Shown: positions 1 to 6,318 of the stretch, one piece after another
Position numbering within the stretch: position 1 is the first letter of the stretch
How the letters are laid out: the number at the start of each line of letters is the position of its first letter
Source: Actinomycetes bacterium
GTDB lineage: Bacteria > Actinomycetota > Acidimicrobiia > Acidimicrobiales > RAAP-2
Direction of reading: 5' to 3'
NCBI GenBank assembly: GCA_021777285.1
Contig: JAJYDR010000073.1
Span: forward strand, 1 to 11,548
DNA: 11,548 nucleotides
Made by a program: the position numbers and the translations under genes
Notes under the pieces: model-generated
The model's database searches: none
Seen by the model: only the letters and a program-made list of their open reading frames with translations
What the model was told of the DNA's origin: nothing

Positions 1-62
1 CCCCCGTAGGCAAAGCCGTCTGGTTTACAGCCAGATCCCATTGGCCGCTCGGGCACCGACCC
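1..62 (-). tRNA. tRNA-Tyr (anticodon GUA), 3' part cut off by window edge
   Basis: On the minus strand the 5' end at 62 begins GGGTCGG (acceptor strand), followed by TG and a D arm CCC...GGG containing GAGCGGCCAAT. The anticodon arm has a 5-bp stem, TCTGG/CCAGA, around the loop CTGTAAA; the anticodon GTA lies at 28-26. A short variable arm follows, GGC-TTT-GCC at 17-9, as expected for class II bacterial tRNA-Tyr. The window begins within the T stem (CGGGGG), so the T loop, 3' acceptor strand and CCA end are missing. The gene is divergent from the YajQ-family gene. Confidence 0.93.
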
Positions 63-69
63 GTCGAGC

Positions 70-75
70 ATCCTA
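70..75 (-). promoter_or_regulatory. -10 element of tRNA-Tyr
   Basis: TAGGAT on the minus strand is followed by 7 bases (gctcgac) and then the mature tRNA 5' G at 62. This places the transcription start at or within a base of the tRNA 5' end. No convincing -35 is seen. Confidence 0.55.
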
Positions 76-118
76 CAAGACCGCCACCCCCACCGTCGCT
101 TCGGCCGGGTCCGTCTTC

Positions 119-124
119 TACCAT
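119..124 (+). promoter_or_regulatory. -10 element, leaderless start of the YajQ-family gene
   Basis: TACCAT is followed by 6 bases (ggggtc) and then the ATG at 131. The predicted transcript would begin at the start codon. No Shine-Dalgarno is present. Confidence 0.6.
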
Positions 125-130
125 GGGGTC

Positions 131-619
131 ATGCCGAGTTTCGACGTCGTCTCAGAGATCGACCTTCAAGAAGTGCGTAATGCGGTCGACCAGGCCAACC
201 GCGAGGCCGGAACCCGCTTCGACTTCAAGAACACCAACGCGATCATCGAGTTCGCCGAGAAGGAGTTGTCCCTGAGCGCGAGCACCGAGGACCGACTGCG
301 CGCGCTCTATTCGCTGCTCGAGGAGAAGTTGGTCAAGCGCAACGTGTCGCTCAAGTCGCTCGACCCGGGCAAGATCGAAGAGGCGAGCCACGGGTCGGCC
401 CGCCAGAAGGTCTCGCTGCGCGCGGGGATCTCCCAGGAGGTCGGCAAGCAGATCAACAAGCTCATCAAGGAGATGGGCGTCAAGAGCCTCAGCTCGTCGA
501 TCCAGGGTGACCAGGTCCGCGTAACGGGTAAGCAGCGCGACGACCTTCAGTCGGCGATCGCCCACCTCAAGGAGGCCGAGCTCGCGGTCCCCCTGCAGTT
601 CACCAACTTCCGCGACTAG
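131..619 (+). CDS. YajQ-family nucleotide-binding protein
   Basis: The 162-residue product has the usual YajQ length and the diagnostic N-terminus MPSFDVVSEID. Also typical are NREAGTRFDFKNT near residue 22, the central KSLDPGKIEEASHGS-type segment, and the QVRVTGKQRDDLQSAI and FTNFRD ends. The family has two ferredoxin-like domains and is cytosolic; members bind nucleotides or RNA, and a Xanthomonas member was reported to bind cyclic di-GMP. The cellular role here is unknown. The ATG at 131 was chosen because the family's conserved sequence begins exactly there and a -10 hexamer sits 6 bases upstream. An in-frame TTG at 41 would start inside the tRNA gene. The stop overlaps that of the convergent GtrA gene. 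Confidence 0.93.
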   Translation: MPSFDVVSEIDLQEVRNAVDQANREAGTRFDFKNTNAIIEFAEKELSLSASTEDRLRALYSLLEEKLVKRNVSLKSLDPGKIEEASHGSARQKVSLRAGISQEVGKQINKLIKEMGVKSLSSSIQGDQVRVTGKQRDDLQSAIAHLKEAELAVPLQFTNFRD

Positions 620-1119
620 CGACGAGCCTCTTCGACGCTGAGGTGTTCGTCCATCTCCTCGAGCGTGTGGTCGTGGAAGATTCGATTGAAGACCATCATC
701 TTGAGGACCCAGAACAGGCCGAAACTCACGAGGTTGGTCGAGGACACCAGCGCGGTGTTGATGACGTGGGCCCAGTGGTGGTCCTTGACCATGTCCTTGG
801 CCCAGGCGGCGCCGAGCATCGAGACCCCGATGCCGAAGAACGACATCGCCCAGAAGGGCACGATCTCCGTACGGAAGTGGCTACGACCGCGCTTGCCCCA
901 CGTCCAGTTCCGGTTCAGGTAGTAGGACGGCAGCGTGGCGATCAGGTTGCCGTAGACCGTCGCCCAGATGACGCCCTTGACGATGTGGAACCCGTAGAGC
1001 ACCGAGATCGACGTGAAGGACACGATGGTCGAGACGACCGAGACTGACGTGAAACGGATGACCTTGCGACCCTCGTGGGTCTTGGACCACGCCCAAAGGG
1101 CGCGTAGCCGTTCAATCAT
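616..1119 (-). CDS. GtrA-family four-helix membrane protein
   Basis: The 167-residue product has four hydrophobic segments at about residues 22-42, 47-66, 86-106 and 118-145. After the second it has the family signature SYYLNRNWTWG (65-75). GtrA-like proteins are implicated in moving lipid-linked sugars such as bactoprenol-glucose across the membrane, or in cell-wall polysaccharide assembly. No glycosyltransferase is next to it here, so the substrate is unknown. The tail (146-167) is charged and probably cytosolic. The ATG at 1119 was chosen because a -10 hexamer TAGGCT lies 7 bases upstream. A GTG at 1173 would add 18 residues and run through the promoter region of the divergent thioesterase gene. 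Its stop (TAG) is nested with the YajQ-family stop in CTAG at 616-619. Confidence 0.88.
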   Translation of the reverse strand: MIERLRALWAWSKTHEGRKVIRFTSVSVVSTIVSFTSISVLYGFHIVKGVIWATVYGNLIATLPSYYLNRNWTWGKRGRSHFRTEIVPFWAMSFFGIGVSMLGAAWAKDMVKDHHWAHVINTALVSSTNLVSFGLFWVLKMMVFNRIFHDHTLEEMDEHLSVEEARR

Positions 1120-1126
1120 CCGGACT

Positions 1127-1132
1127 AGCCTA
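1127..1132 (-). promoter_or_regulatory. -10 element, leaderless start of the GtrA-family gene
   Basis: TAGGCT on the minus strand is followed by 7 bases (agtccgg) and then the ATG at 1119. No Shine-Dalgarno is visible. Confidence 0.55.
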
Positions 1133-1170
1133 CCCGCCAGCGCCCGGCCCGGGTAACGCAGGCGCGGTGC

Positions 1171-1176
1171 CACAAT
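1171..1176 (+). promoter_or_regulatory. Possible -10 element of the thioesterase gene
   Basis: CACAAT matches TATAAT at four of six positions and is followed by 5 bases before the ATG at 1182. It is weaker and closer than the other examples. The ggag at 1177-1180 is too near the ATG to be a normal Shine-Dalgarno. Confidence 0.3.
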
Positions 1177-1181
1177 GGAGC

Positions 1182-2048
1182 ATGTCCGACGCGCTCGATT
1201 TTCTGCTCACCCTGCTCGACCTCGAGACCATCGAAGTCAACACCTACCGGGGCCAGCACCCCAAGGAGGAGCGCCAGCGGACCTTCGGCGGACAGGTCGC
1301 GGCCCAGGCGCTGATGGCCGCGGGACGGACGGTCGAGCGCGGCCGTGTTCACTCGCTGCACTCCTACTTCCTGCGCCCGGGTGACCCGAGCACGCCCATC
1401 CTCTACGAGGTGGACCGCATCCGCGACGGTCGCAGTTTCACGACCCGACGGGTCGTCGCAATCCAGCATGGGCGTGCGATCTACAACATGCAGGCGAGCT
1501 TTCATTCCGACGAGGTCAGCCTCGAGCACCAGTTCCCCATGCCCGAGGTCCCCGGTCCCGAGACGATCGCCCCCCTGGCCGAGCGGGTCCAGCTCGAGTT
1601 CGGCGAGGTCGATGAGTGGTTCAAGCGCAAGCACCCGATCGACCAGCGTTTCATCGGCGAGCTGCCCTGGAGTTCGAAGCGCGCGCGCGAGCCGCGCCAG
1701 CGGCTCTGGATCCGCGCCGACGGCGAGCTGCCCGAGGACCCGTTGCTGCACGCCTGCGTGGTGACCTACGCGAGCGACATGAGCCTCTTCGACGCGATCC
1801 TCGCCCCCCACGCCATCAACTGGAGCGACGGGACCTTCATGGGGGCGCGCCTCGACCACTGCATGTGGTTCCACCGCGACCTGCGCGCCGACGAGTGGCT
1901 GCTCTACGACACCGACTCGCCGATCGCCCACGGGGGCCGTGGTCTCGCCCGGGGTTTCCTCTTTGACCGGTCCGGGGCGTTGTGCGTCTCGATGGTCCAA
2001 GAGGGGCTAACCCGGGTGGTCGACCCGACGCGCGCAGTCCACGACTGA
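1182..2048 (+). CDS. tesB: Acyl-CoA thioesterase II (TesB type, double hotdog)
   Basis: The 288-residue product has the usual TesB length. It should hydrolyse medium- to long-chain acyl-CoA to free acid and CoA in the cytosol. The N-terminal hotdog carries RTFGGQVAAQAL (33-44), HSLHSYFLRPG (57-67) and DGRSFTTRRVVAIQHG (82-97). The C-terminal hotdog carries ASDMSLFDA (197-205), LDHCMWFHR (224-232) and VQEGLTR (272-278). By alignment from memory with E. coli TesB (Asp204, Thr228, Gln278), Asp199 and Gln273 are kept. The Thr position appears to be Arg223, which is unusual. The ATG at 1182 is preferred over an in-frame GTG at 1167, since MSDALDFLLTLLDLE fits family N-termini. The DinB-family gene follows after 18 bases. 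Confidence 0.92.
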   Translation: MSDALDFLLTLLDLETIEVNTYRGQHPKEERQRTFGGQVAAQALMAAGRTVERGRVHSLHSYFLRPGDPSTPILYEVDRIRDGRSFTTRRVVAIQHGRAIYNMQASFHSDEVSLEHQFPMPEVPGPETIAPLAERVQLEFGEVDEWFKRKHPIDQRFIGELPWSSKRAREPRQRLWIRADGELPEDPLLHACVVTYASDMSLFDAILAPHAINWSDGTFMGARLDHCMWFHRDLRADEWLLYDTDSPIAHGGRGLARGFLFDRSGALCVSMVQEGLTRVVDPTRAVHD

Positions 2049-2054
2049 CGCTCG

Positions 2055-2060
2055 TAGGAT
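2055..2060 (+). promoter_or_regulatory. -10 element, leaderless start of the DinB-family gene
   Basis: TAGGAT is followed by 6 bases (tcgccc) and then the ATG at 2067. It lies in the 18-base gap after the thioesterase stop, so the second gene may have its own promoter despite the operon-like spacing. Confidence 0.55.
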
Positions 2061-2066
2061 TCGCCC

Positions 2067-2531
2067 ATGGACCTCAGCCAGTACCGCACCGACTACGCGG
2101 ACGCGACGTCGAACTTCCTTTCGGTCGCACGCGACGTCCCCGACGACCAGCTGGACCGGCACGTGCCCGGCGGCTGGTCACCACGCCAGATCATCCACCA
2201 CCTCGCCGACGCCGAAACCGAGTCGGCCGGGCGGCTGCGCCGGTTGGTGGCCGAGCCGGCGGGCTCGCCGCTGCTCGCCTTTGACGAGGACGCGTGGGCG
2301 CGCAGTGACGCGCTCGGCTACCAGTCCTTACCGGTGGCCACGTCGCTCGCCATCGTTGAGAACCTGCGCGCCAGCTCGCTCGCCGTTCTCGAACGGCTGA
2401 GCGAGGGCGACCTCGAGCGATACGGCGAGCACAGCGGGCGAGGCCGCTTCAGTCTCGCCGACTGGCTCGAGGCCTACTCGCGGCACCCCCGGGTGCACGC
2501 CGAGCAGATCCTCGAAGCAATCAGCGCCTAA
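2067..2531 (+). CDS. DinB/YfiT-superfamily putative metal-dependent protein
   Basis: The 154-residue product fits the four-helix DinB/YfiT (DUF664-like) fold. Two expected metal-site motifs are visible: WSPRQIIHHLADAE (37-50), offering His44 or His45, and SRHPRVHAEQI (138-148), offering His140 and His144. Members bind a divalent metal through three histidines; the better-known ones are thiol S-transferases using mycothiol or bacillithiol, but many are uncharacterised. The substrate here cannot be told. This family is unrelated to DNA polymerase IV, which is also called DinB. A Pro (141) lies between the last two His, in what is normally a helix. The gene starts just after the thioesterase gene and converges with citrate synthase, with overlapping stop codons. 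Confidence 0.8.
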   Translation: MDLSQYRTDYADATSNFLSVARDVPDDQLDRHVPGGWSPRQIIHHLADAETESAGRLRRLVAEPAGSPLLAFDEDAWARSDALGYQSLPVATSLAIVENLRASSLAVLERLSEGDLERYGEHSGRGRFSLADWLEAYSRHPRVHAEQILEAISA

Positions 2532-2539
2532 GCGCGCTG
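2522..2539. terminator. Candidate bidirectional terminator hairpin between the DinB-family gene and gltA
   Basis: There is a perfect 6-bp inverted repeat, CAGCGC (2522-2527) and GCGCTG (2534-2539), with a 6-base loop CTAAGC. The loop contains both overlapping stop codons, TAA of the plus gene and TAG of the minus gene. There is no U-run on either side, so termination is inferred from position and symmetry only. Confidence 0.4.
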
Positions 2540-3799
2540 GGTCATCGGCACGTAGTCACGCACGTCCGACCCGATGTAGAGCTGGCGGGGCCGGGTGATC
2601 TTCAGGTCCTGGTCGAGCAGCTCCTGGAAGTGCGCGAGCCAACCCGACGTGCGCGGGATCGCGAAGAGCACGGTGAACATCTCCATCGGGAAGCCCATCG
2701 CCTGGTAGATCAGACCCGAGTAGAAGTCGACGTTCGGGTAGAGACGCCGCGAGATGAAGTAGTCATCCGCTAGCGCGATCTCCTCGAGCTTGAGCGCGAT
2801 GTCGAGCAACGGATTCTTGCCCGTCACGTTGAACACCGAGTCGGCCGTCTGCTTGATGATCTTGGCGCGCGGGTCGTAGTTCTTGTAGACGCGGTGGCCG
2901 AAGCCCTCGAGCATGACCTTGCCCTGCTTCACCGATTCGATGTACGCCGGGATGTTCTCGTAGCTACCGATCTTCGCGAGCATCTTCAAGACGGCTTCGT
3001 TGGCCCCGCCGTGACGCGGGCCGTAGAGGGCCGCGGTCGCCGCCGCCGTGGCGACGTAGGGGTCGCCGTGGGACGAGCCGACGGTGCGCATCGCGGTCGT
3101 ACCGCAGTTCTGCTCGTGGTCCGCGTGCAGGATGAACAGCACATCGAGCGCGTGCGCGAGGACCGGATCGGCCTCGTAGCGCGGCTCGGCGACCTTCCAC
3201 ATCATCGAGAGGAAGTTCTGGGTGTAGTCGAGCCCGTTGTCCGGGTAGACGAAGGGCATCCCCACCGAGAACCGGTGCGCCGCAGCGGCGAGCGTCGGCA
3301 TCTTCGCGATCAGGCGCACCACCTGCTTGTGCAGGACCTCGGGGTCCGAGAGGACCTTGGCGTCCTTGTAGTACGTCGATAGCGCGGCGACCGCCGAGAC
3401 CAGCATGCCCATCGGGTGGGCGTCGTAGTTGAAGCCCTCGAGGAACCGCTTGCGCACGTTCTCATGGATGAAGGTGTGATACGTGACCTCACGCTTCCAG
3501 ACGTCGAACTGCTCGGTGGTCGGCAGTTCGCCGTAGTTGAGCAGGTAGGCGACCTCGAGGTACGTCGACTTCTCGGCGAGCTGTTCGATCGGGTAGCCGC
3601 GGTAGCGCAGGATGCCGGCGTCACCGTCCAGGTAGGTGATCGCGGACTCCGCTGCGGCCGTGGCCATGAAGCCCGGGTCTAAGAACCAGACGCCCGGCAC
3701 CGCTTTCTGGAAATCCTTGGCGGCGACGCCACCGTTGTTGATCGGGATCTCGTGAACTTCACCCGTCCGATTGTCGGTCACAGTAATTGACTCGGTCAC
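2528..3799 (-). CDS. gltA: Citrate synthase
   Basis: The 423-residue enzyme condenses acetyl-CoA with oxaloacetate to citrate, the entry step of the TCA cycle, in the cytosol. Signature segments include LHADHEQNCGTTAMR (224-238), YGPRHGGANE (259-268), GFGHRVYKNYDPRAK (299-313), LYPNVDFYSG (353-362) and RPRQLYIG (403-410). The three catalytic residues of the family correspond to His263, His302 and Asp358. Length and the N-terminal beta-rich extension match the bacterial GltA type. The GTG start at 3799 is supported by Shine-Dalgarno-like GAGG at 3807-3804 and AAGGAAG at 3815-3809. It is the last gene of a same-strand rmuC / unknown / gltA block but probably has its own promoter in the 58-base gap. 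Confidence 0.97.
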   Translation of the reverse strand: MTESITVTDNRTGEVHEIPINNGGVAAKDFQKAVPGVWFLDPGFMATAAAESAITYLDGDAGILRYRGYPIEQLAEKSTYLEVAYLLNYGELPTTEQFDVWKREVTYHTFIHENVRKRFLEGFNYDAHPMGMLVSAVAALSTYYKDAKVLSDPEVLHKQVVRLIAKMPTLAAAAHRFSVGMPFVYPDNGLDYTQNFLSMMWKVAEPRYEADPVLAHALDVLFILHADHEQNCGTTAMRTVGSSHGDPYVATAAATAALYGPRHGGANEAVLKMLAKIGSYENIPAYIESVKQGKVMLEGFGHRVYKNYDPRAKIIKQTADSVFNVTGKNPLLDIALKLEEIALADDYFISRRLYPNVDFYSGLIYQAMGFPMEMFTVLFAIPRTSGWLAHFQELLDQDLKITRPRQLYIGSDVRDYVPMTQRA

Positions 3800-3817
3800 G
3801 GTTCCTCACTTCCTTAA

Positions 3818-3840
3818 TGGCCCTCGTTCACATTAGGCCA
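3818..3840. repeat. Inverted repeat over the gltA -10 region, possible operator
   Basis: TGGCC (3818-3822) and GGCCA (3836-3840) form a perfect 5-bp inverted repeat separated by 13 bases. It overlaps the proposed -10 of citrate synthase. It could be a regulator site, a weak hairpin after the upstream gene, or chance. Confidence 0.25.
3830..3835 (-). promoter_or_regulatory. Candidate gltA promoter (-10)
   Basis: The minus strand reads TAATGT here, with TTGACC as a possible -35 at 3856-3851. The spacer is 15 bases, shorter than ideal. A start near 3823 would give a leader of about 24 bases containing the Shine-Dalgarno. Confidence 0.42.
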
Positions 3841-3857
3841 ACGTCAGAGTGGTCAAA

Positions 3858-4862
3858 TCATCCCCCGTTGCCCGACGGCGCCATCGTCACCTGATAGATC
3901 CGAGTCGTCGGCCACCCCCGGCCACTGGGCGCGCCGCCGGCCACGATACGCAACGTGAAATGCTCACTCGGCACGGTCGTGAGGTCGTGCAGGACGAACC
4001 CGTAGGACCCGAGCGAGTCGAGGGTCGCGGTCATCACCTGGTGCTGGGCCGTGCCGAGCCTGCCGGTCGGGGTCACCGTGACCGTGAGGCTCACCGGCTG
4101 GGTGTCGACCGCCGCGTTGGTGACCGTCACCGCGAGGTGCACTGAGGCGACCGGAGCCAATACGAGCTGTCCGGCGGGGGCGGGCAGCGGCGCGGGCGTC
4201 ACCGCGACGGCCGTGATGCCGATCCCTCGCGTGAGCACCAACGAGGACGACGAGGTGAGCGCGGTGACCGCGGTTCGAAACGGCACCGTGGCCAGCGCGC
4301 CGCTCAACGCGTCGAGGTGCACCAGGCCCGGCTCTTTGACGAGACCCCAGCGCGCCACCGACCAGGCGGCGGTGCTCTGGGCGAGTGACTGCTGGGCGCT
4401 CACCCACGACTGGGTGAGCGTCGCGATCGGTGTCCAGGGCAGGTGGAGGGCCTGGGCGAGCGTGTCGAGGATCGTCGCGTCGTCGTTGACCCGCTGGGTC
4501 ACAAGGTCGGCGATCGTGGAGTTGAGCCCGTGGGCGATTTTCGGGCGCCGGAGCAGCCTCGCGTCGTTGGCCCAGGACGGCAGCTGTTGGGCGATCTGGA
4601 GGAGACGGGCGAGCAGGACGGAGCGACTCAGTGTCTGGCCGTGCTCGAGCAGGTAGACGAGTCGGGCGTCATCCGCGTTCTCCTGGGTGATGAGTCGATT
4701 GGCGAGGACGCCAAAGGACCGGTTCTCGCTACGCCGGGGCGATCGTGCCTGGTGCGCCGCGTGGGTGACGTCGTTGGCGAAGGCGAGCACCAGCAGCGTG
4801 GCGACCAAGGCGAGGCTCACCAGCACCTGGTAGCGACGGCGCTGTGCGCGAGTACGGGCCAC
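3858..4862 (-). CDS. Membrane-anchored extracytoplasmic protein of unknown function
   Basis: I do not recognise this 334-residue protein. It has a basic N-terminus (MARTRAQRRR) and one hydrophobic segment at about residues 12-29, so it is probably anchored with most of the chain outside the cytoplasm. Residues 50-200 look helical, with Asp/Asn-rich turns. Residues 205-326 are rich in alternating Val/Thr/Leu strands (for example VHLAVTVTNAAVDTQPVSLT at 241-260), resembling an Ig-like or CARDB-like beta sandwich. No catalytic motif or cysteine is evident. The GTG start at 4862 follows GGAG at 4870-4867, and the gene begins 11 bases after the rmuC stop, so the two are likely co-transcribed. A role in the cell envelope is only a guess. 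Confidence 0.75.
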   Translation of the reverse strand: MARTRAQRRRYQVLVSLALVATLLVLAFANDVTHAAHQARSPRRSENRSFGVLANRLITQENADDARLVYLLEHGQTLSRSVLLARLLQIAQQLPSWANDARLLRRPKIAHGLNSTIADLVTQRVNDDATILDTLAQALHLPWTPIATLTQSWVSAQQSLAQSTAAWSVARWGLVKEPGLVHLDALSGALATVPFRTAVTALTSSSSLVLTRGIGITAVAVTPAPLPAPAGQLVLAPVASVHLAVTVTNAAVDTQPVSLTVTVTPTGRLGTAQHQVMTATLDSLGSYGFVLHDLTTVPSEHFTLRIVAGGAPSGRGWPTTRIYQVTMAPSGNGG

Positions 4863-4873
4863 GACGCTCCAAC

Positions 4874-6259
4874 TTACTCACTGGGCCGCTCGTCTCGACC
4901 GGTGGGGTCCGCGTCCTCGGGCTCGAACGAGACCGTCTCGAACTCGTCAGCTACCACTTCGTCGGACTCGAGTTCGAGGATCTCGACGCTCGCCAGGTCC
5001 ACGGGTTCCGACGGATCGATCCCCCAGCGCTGGGGGTCGAGCCCCGCGGCCAGGGTCGTCACCTCAGCGAGGTCGGGCACCGGCTTCGCGGCCGAGGCGA
5101 CGCGCAGACGACGCATCGTGCGCGCGGCGGGGATGAGACGGCTCTCCACCGAGGAGATCATCTTGTTGTACGCCTTGGTCGCGTCGTTGAGTGCTTTGCC
5201 CACCGACTCGATCGGTCCTGCGACCACGCGGATCCGGTCGTAGACCGTCTCGGCGACGCGCAGGATCTCCTCGGCGTTGACCGCCACCTCGTGCTGGCGC
5301 AGCACCATCTGCACCGACCAGAGCAGCGCCAGCAGGTTGGTCGGTCCGGCGATCAACACCCGCTCACGCGTCGCGTACGCGTGCAGCTCGACGTCCACGC
5401 TGAAGGCCGCCGTCACGGCGGCGTCGCTCGGCACGAAGCAGACCACGAACTCGGGCGAGGGGCCCACCACCTCCCAGTAGGACTTCTCGCGCAGGGTCTT
5501 CACGTGGCCGCGCAGGGCCTGAGCGTGTTCGCGATAGAGGGCTTCGCGAACCTCGGGCTCGGCGGCCGCCACCGCCTCTTCGAAGCGGTCGAAGGGGAAC
5601 TTCGCGTCGATTGCGACGCGCCCGTTGGGCAGGGTCACCACACAGTCGGGTCGCCGCACTCGTCCCGCGTCCGAGACGGCCGAGACCTGTAGCTGGAAAT
5701 CGAGGCCCTCGACGAGACCCGAGGCGCGCAAGACGTTGGCCAGCTGCACCTCGCCCCAGTGGCCGCGCTGGCTTGAGCGCCCGAGCAACTGGTTGAGTCG
5801 TTGGGTCTCGGCCTGGGTGCGCAGCTGGGCCTCGAGGAGCTGGTCCGCGCTCTGACGAACCGCGGCCAGCGCGCCCACGTGTTCCTTGTCAAAGGTGGTG
5901 AGGTTGCGCTGGTAGGCGTCGAGTGCGTCGCGCAAGGGCTTGAGGGTGGTATCGAGGCGAACGTCGCGTTCGCGTTGGATCTCGGTCTGGGACTGGTTGA
6001 AGGCCTCCATCGTCTGGGCGAGGACGCGTCGCGAGAGGCTCTCGAACTGGGACTCGGCCTCGGCCATCGCGGCGTCGTGCTCGAGTCGCTCTCGCTCGGC
6101 AATCTGGCGGGCGCTCGCGAGCTCGCTCTCACGCACCGCCACCGTCGCGCGCGACTCGGCGAGCTCGTCGCGCACCGACTGGATGCGACGGGCCGACCAC
6201 ACCACGGTGGCCAGCACCCCCACCAGTAATCCGACCACCGCACTCACGACCGCGACCAT
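4874..6259 (-). CDS. rmuC: RmuC-family DNA recombination protein
   Basis: The 461-residue product has a hydrophobic N-terminal helix (about 2-21), then a long coiled-coil region to about residue 160. The conserved RmuC core follows: RGHWGEVQLANVL (165-177), RPDCVVTLPNGRVAIDAKFP (203-222), FVVCFVPSDAAV (271-282) and LIAGPTNLLALLWSV (302-316). Asp205, Asp218 and Lys220 fit a PD-(D/E)xK-like nuclease arrangement. RmuC is thought to limit inversions at short inverted repeats; the biochemistry is poorly known. The tail (421-461) is strongly acidic. The ATG at 6259 is favoured because AGGAGG lies just upstream and the hydrophobic helix starts there. Extending to 6382 would run through the divergent phoU-like start. 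Confidence 0.9.
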   Translation of the reverse strand: MVAVVSAVVGLLVGVLATVVWSARRIQSVRDELAESRATVAVRESELASARQIAERERLEHDAAMAEAESQFESLSRRVLAQTMEAFNQSQTEIQRERDVRLDTTLKPLRDALDAYQRNLTTFDKEHVGALAAVRQSADQLLEAQLRTQAETQRLNQLLGRSSQRGHWGEVQLANVLRASGLVEGLDFQLQVSAVSDAGRVRRPDCVVTLPNGRVAIDAKFPFDRFEEAVAAAEPEVREALYREHAQALRGHVKTLREKSYWEVVGPSPEFVVCFVPSDAAVTAAFSVDVELHAYATRERVLIAGPTNLLALLWSVQMVLRQHEVAVNAEEILRVAETVYDRIRVVAGPIESVGKALNDATKAYNKMISSVESRLIPAARTMRRLRVASAAKPVPDLAEVTTLAAGLDPQRWGIDPSEPVDLASVEILELESDEVVADEFETVSFEPEDADPTGRDERPSE

Positions 6260-6261
6260 GA

Positions 6262-6270
6262 CACCTCCTC
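6262..6270 (-). promoter_or_regulatory. Strong Shine-Dalgarno of rmuC
   Basis: The minus strand reads GAGGAGGTG, with GGAGG ending 4 bases before the ATG at 6259. It fixes the start codon and contrasts with the many leaderless genes nearby. Confidence 0.8.
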
Positions 6271-6278
6271 GTGCCCCA

Positions 6279-6284
6279 ACCATA
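6279..6284 (-). promoter_or_regulatory. Candidate -10 element of rmuC
   Basis: TATGGT on the minus strand lies about 20 bases before the start codon. It would give a short leader of about 13 bases that just includes the Shine-Dalgarno. No clear -35 is seen. Confidence 0.4.
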
Positions 6285-6306
6285 GGGAACGGCCGTGACA
6301 CGGCGG

Positions 6307-6312
6307 TAGCCT
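6307..6312 (+). promoter_or_regulatory. -10 element, leaderless start of the phoU-like gene
   Basis: TAGCCT is followed by 6 bases (gggtcg) and then the ATG at 6319. No Shine-Dalgarno is present. Confidence 0.5.
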
Positions 6313-6318
6313 GGGTCG

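Noticed and set aside
41..130. In-frame upstream extension of the YajQ-family gene from TTG
   Set aside because: It starts inside the tRNA-Tyr gene and adds 30 non-family residues. The -10 hexamer and conserved N-terminus point to 131.
1120..1173. GTG-initiated extension of the GtrA-family gene
   Set aside because: It would cover the divergent promoter region and its own -10 hexamer. The extra residues are not typical of the family.
2067..2531. Reading the DinB-family gene as DNA polymerase IV
   Set aside because: It is too short, with none of the polymerase motifs. The His pattern fits the unrelated DinB/YfiT fold.
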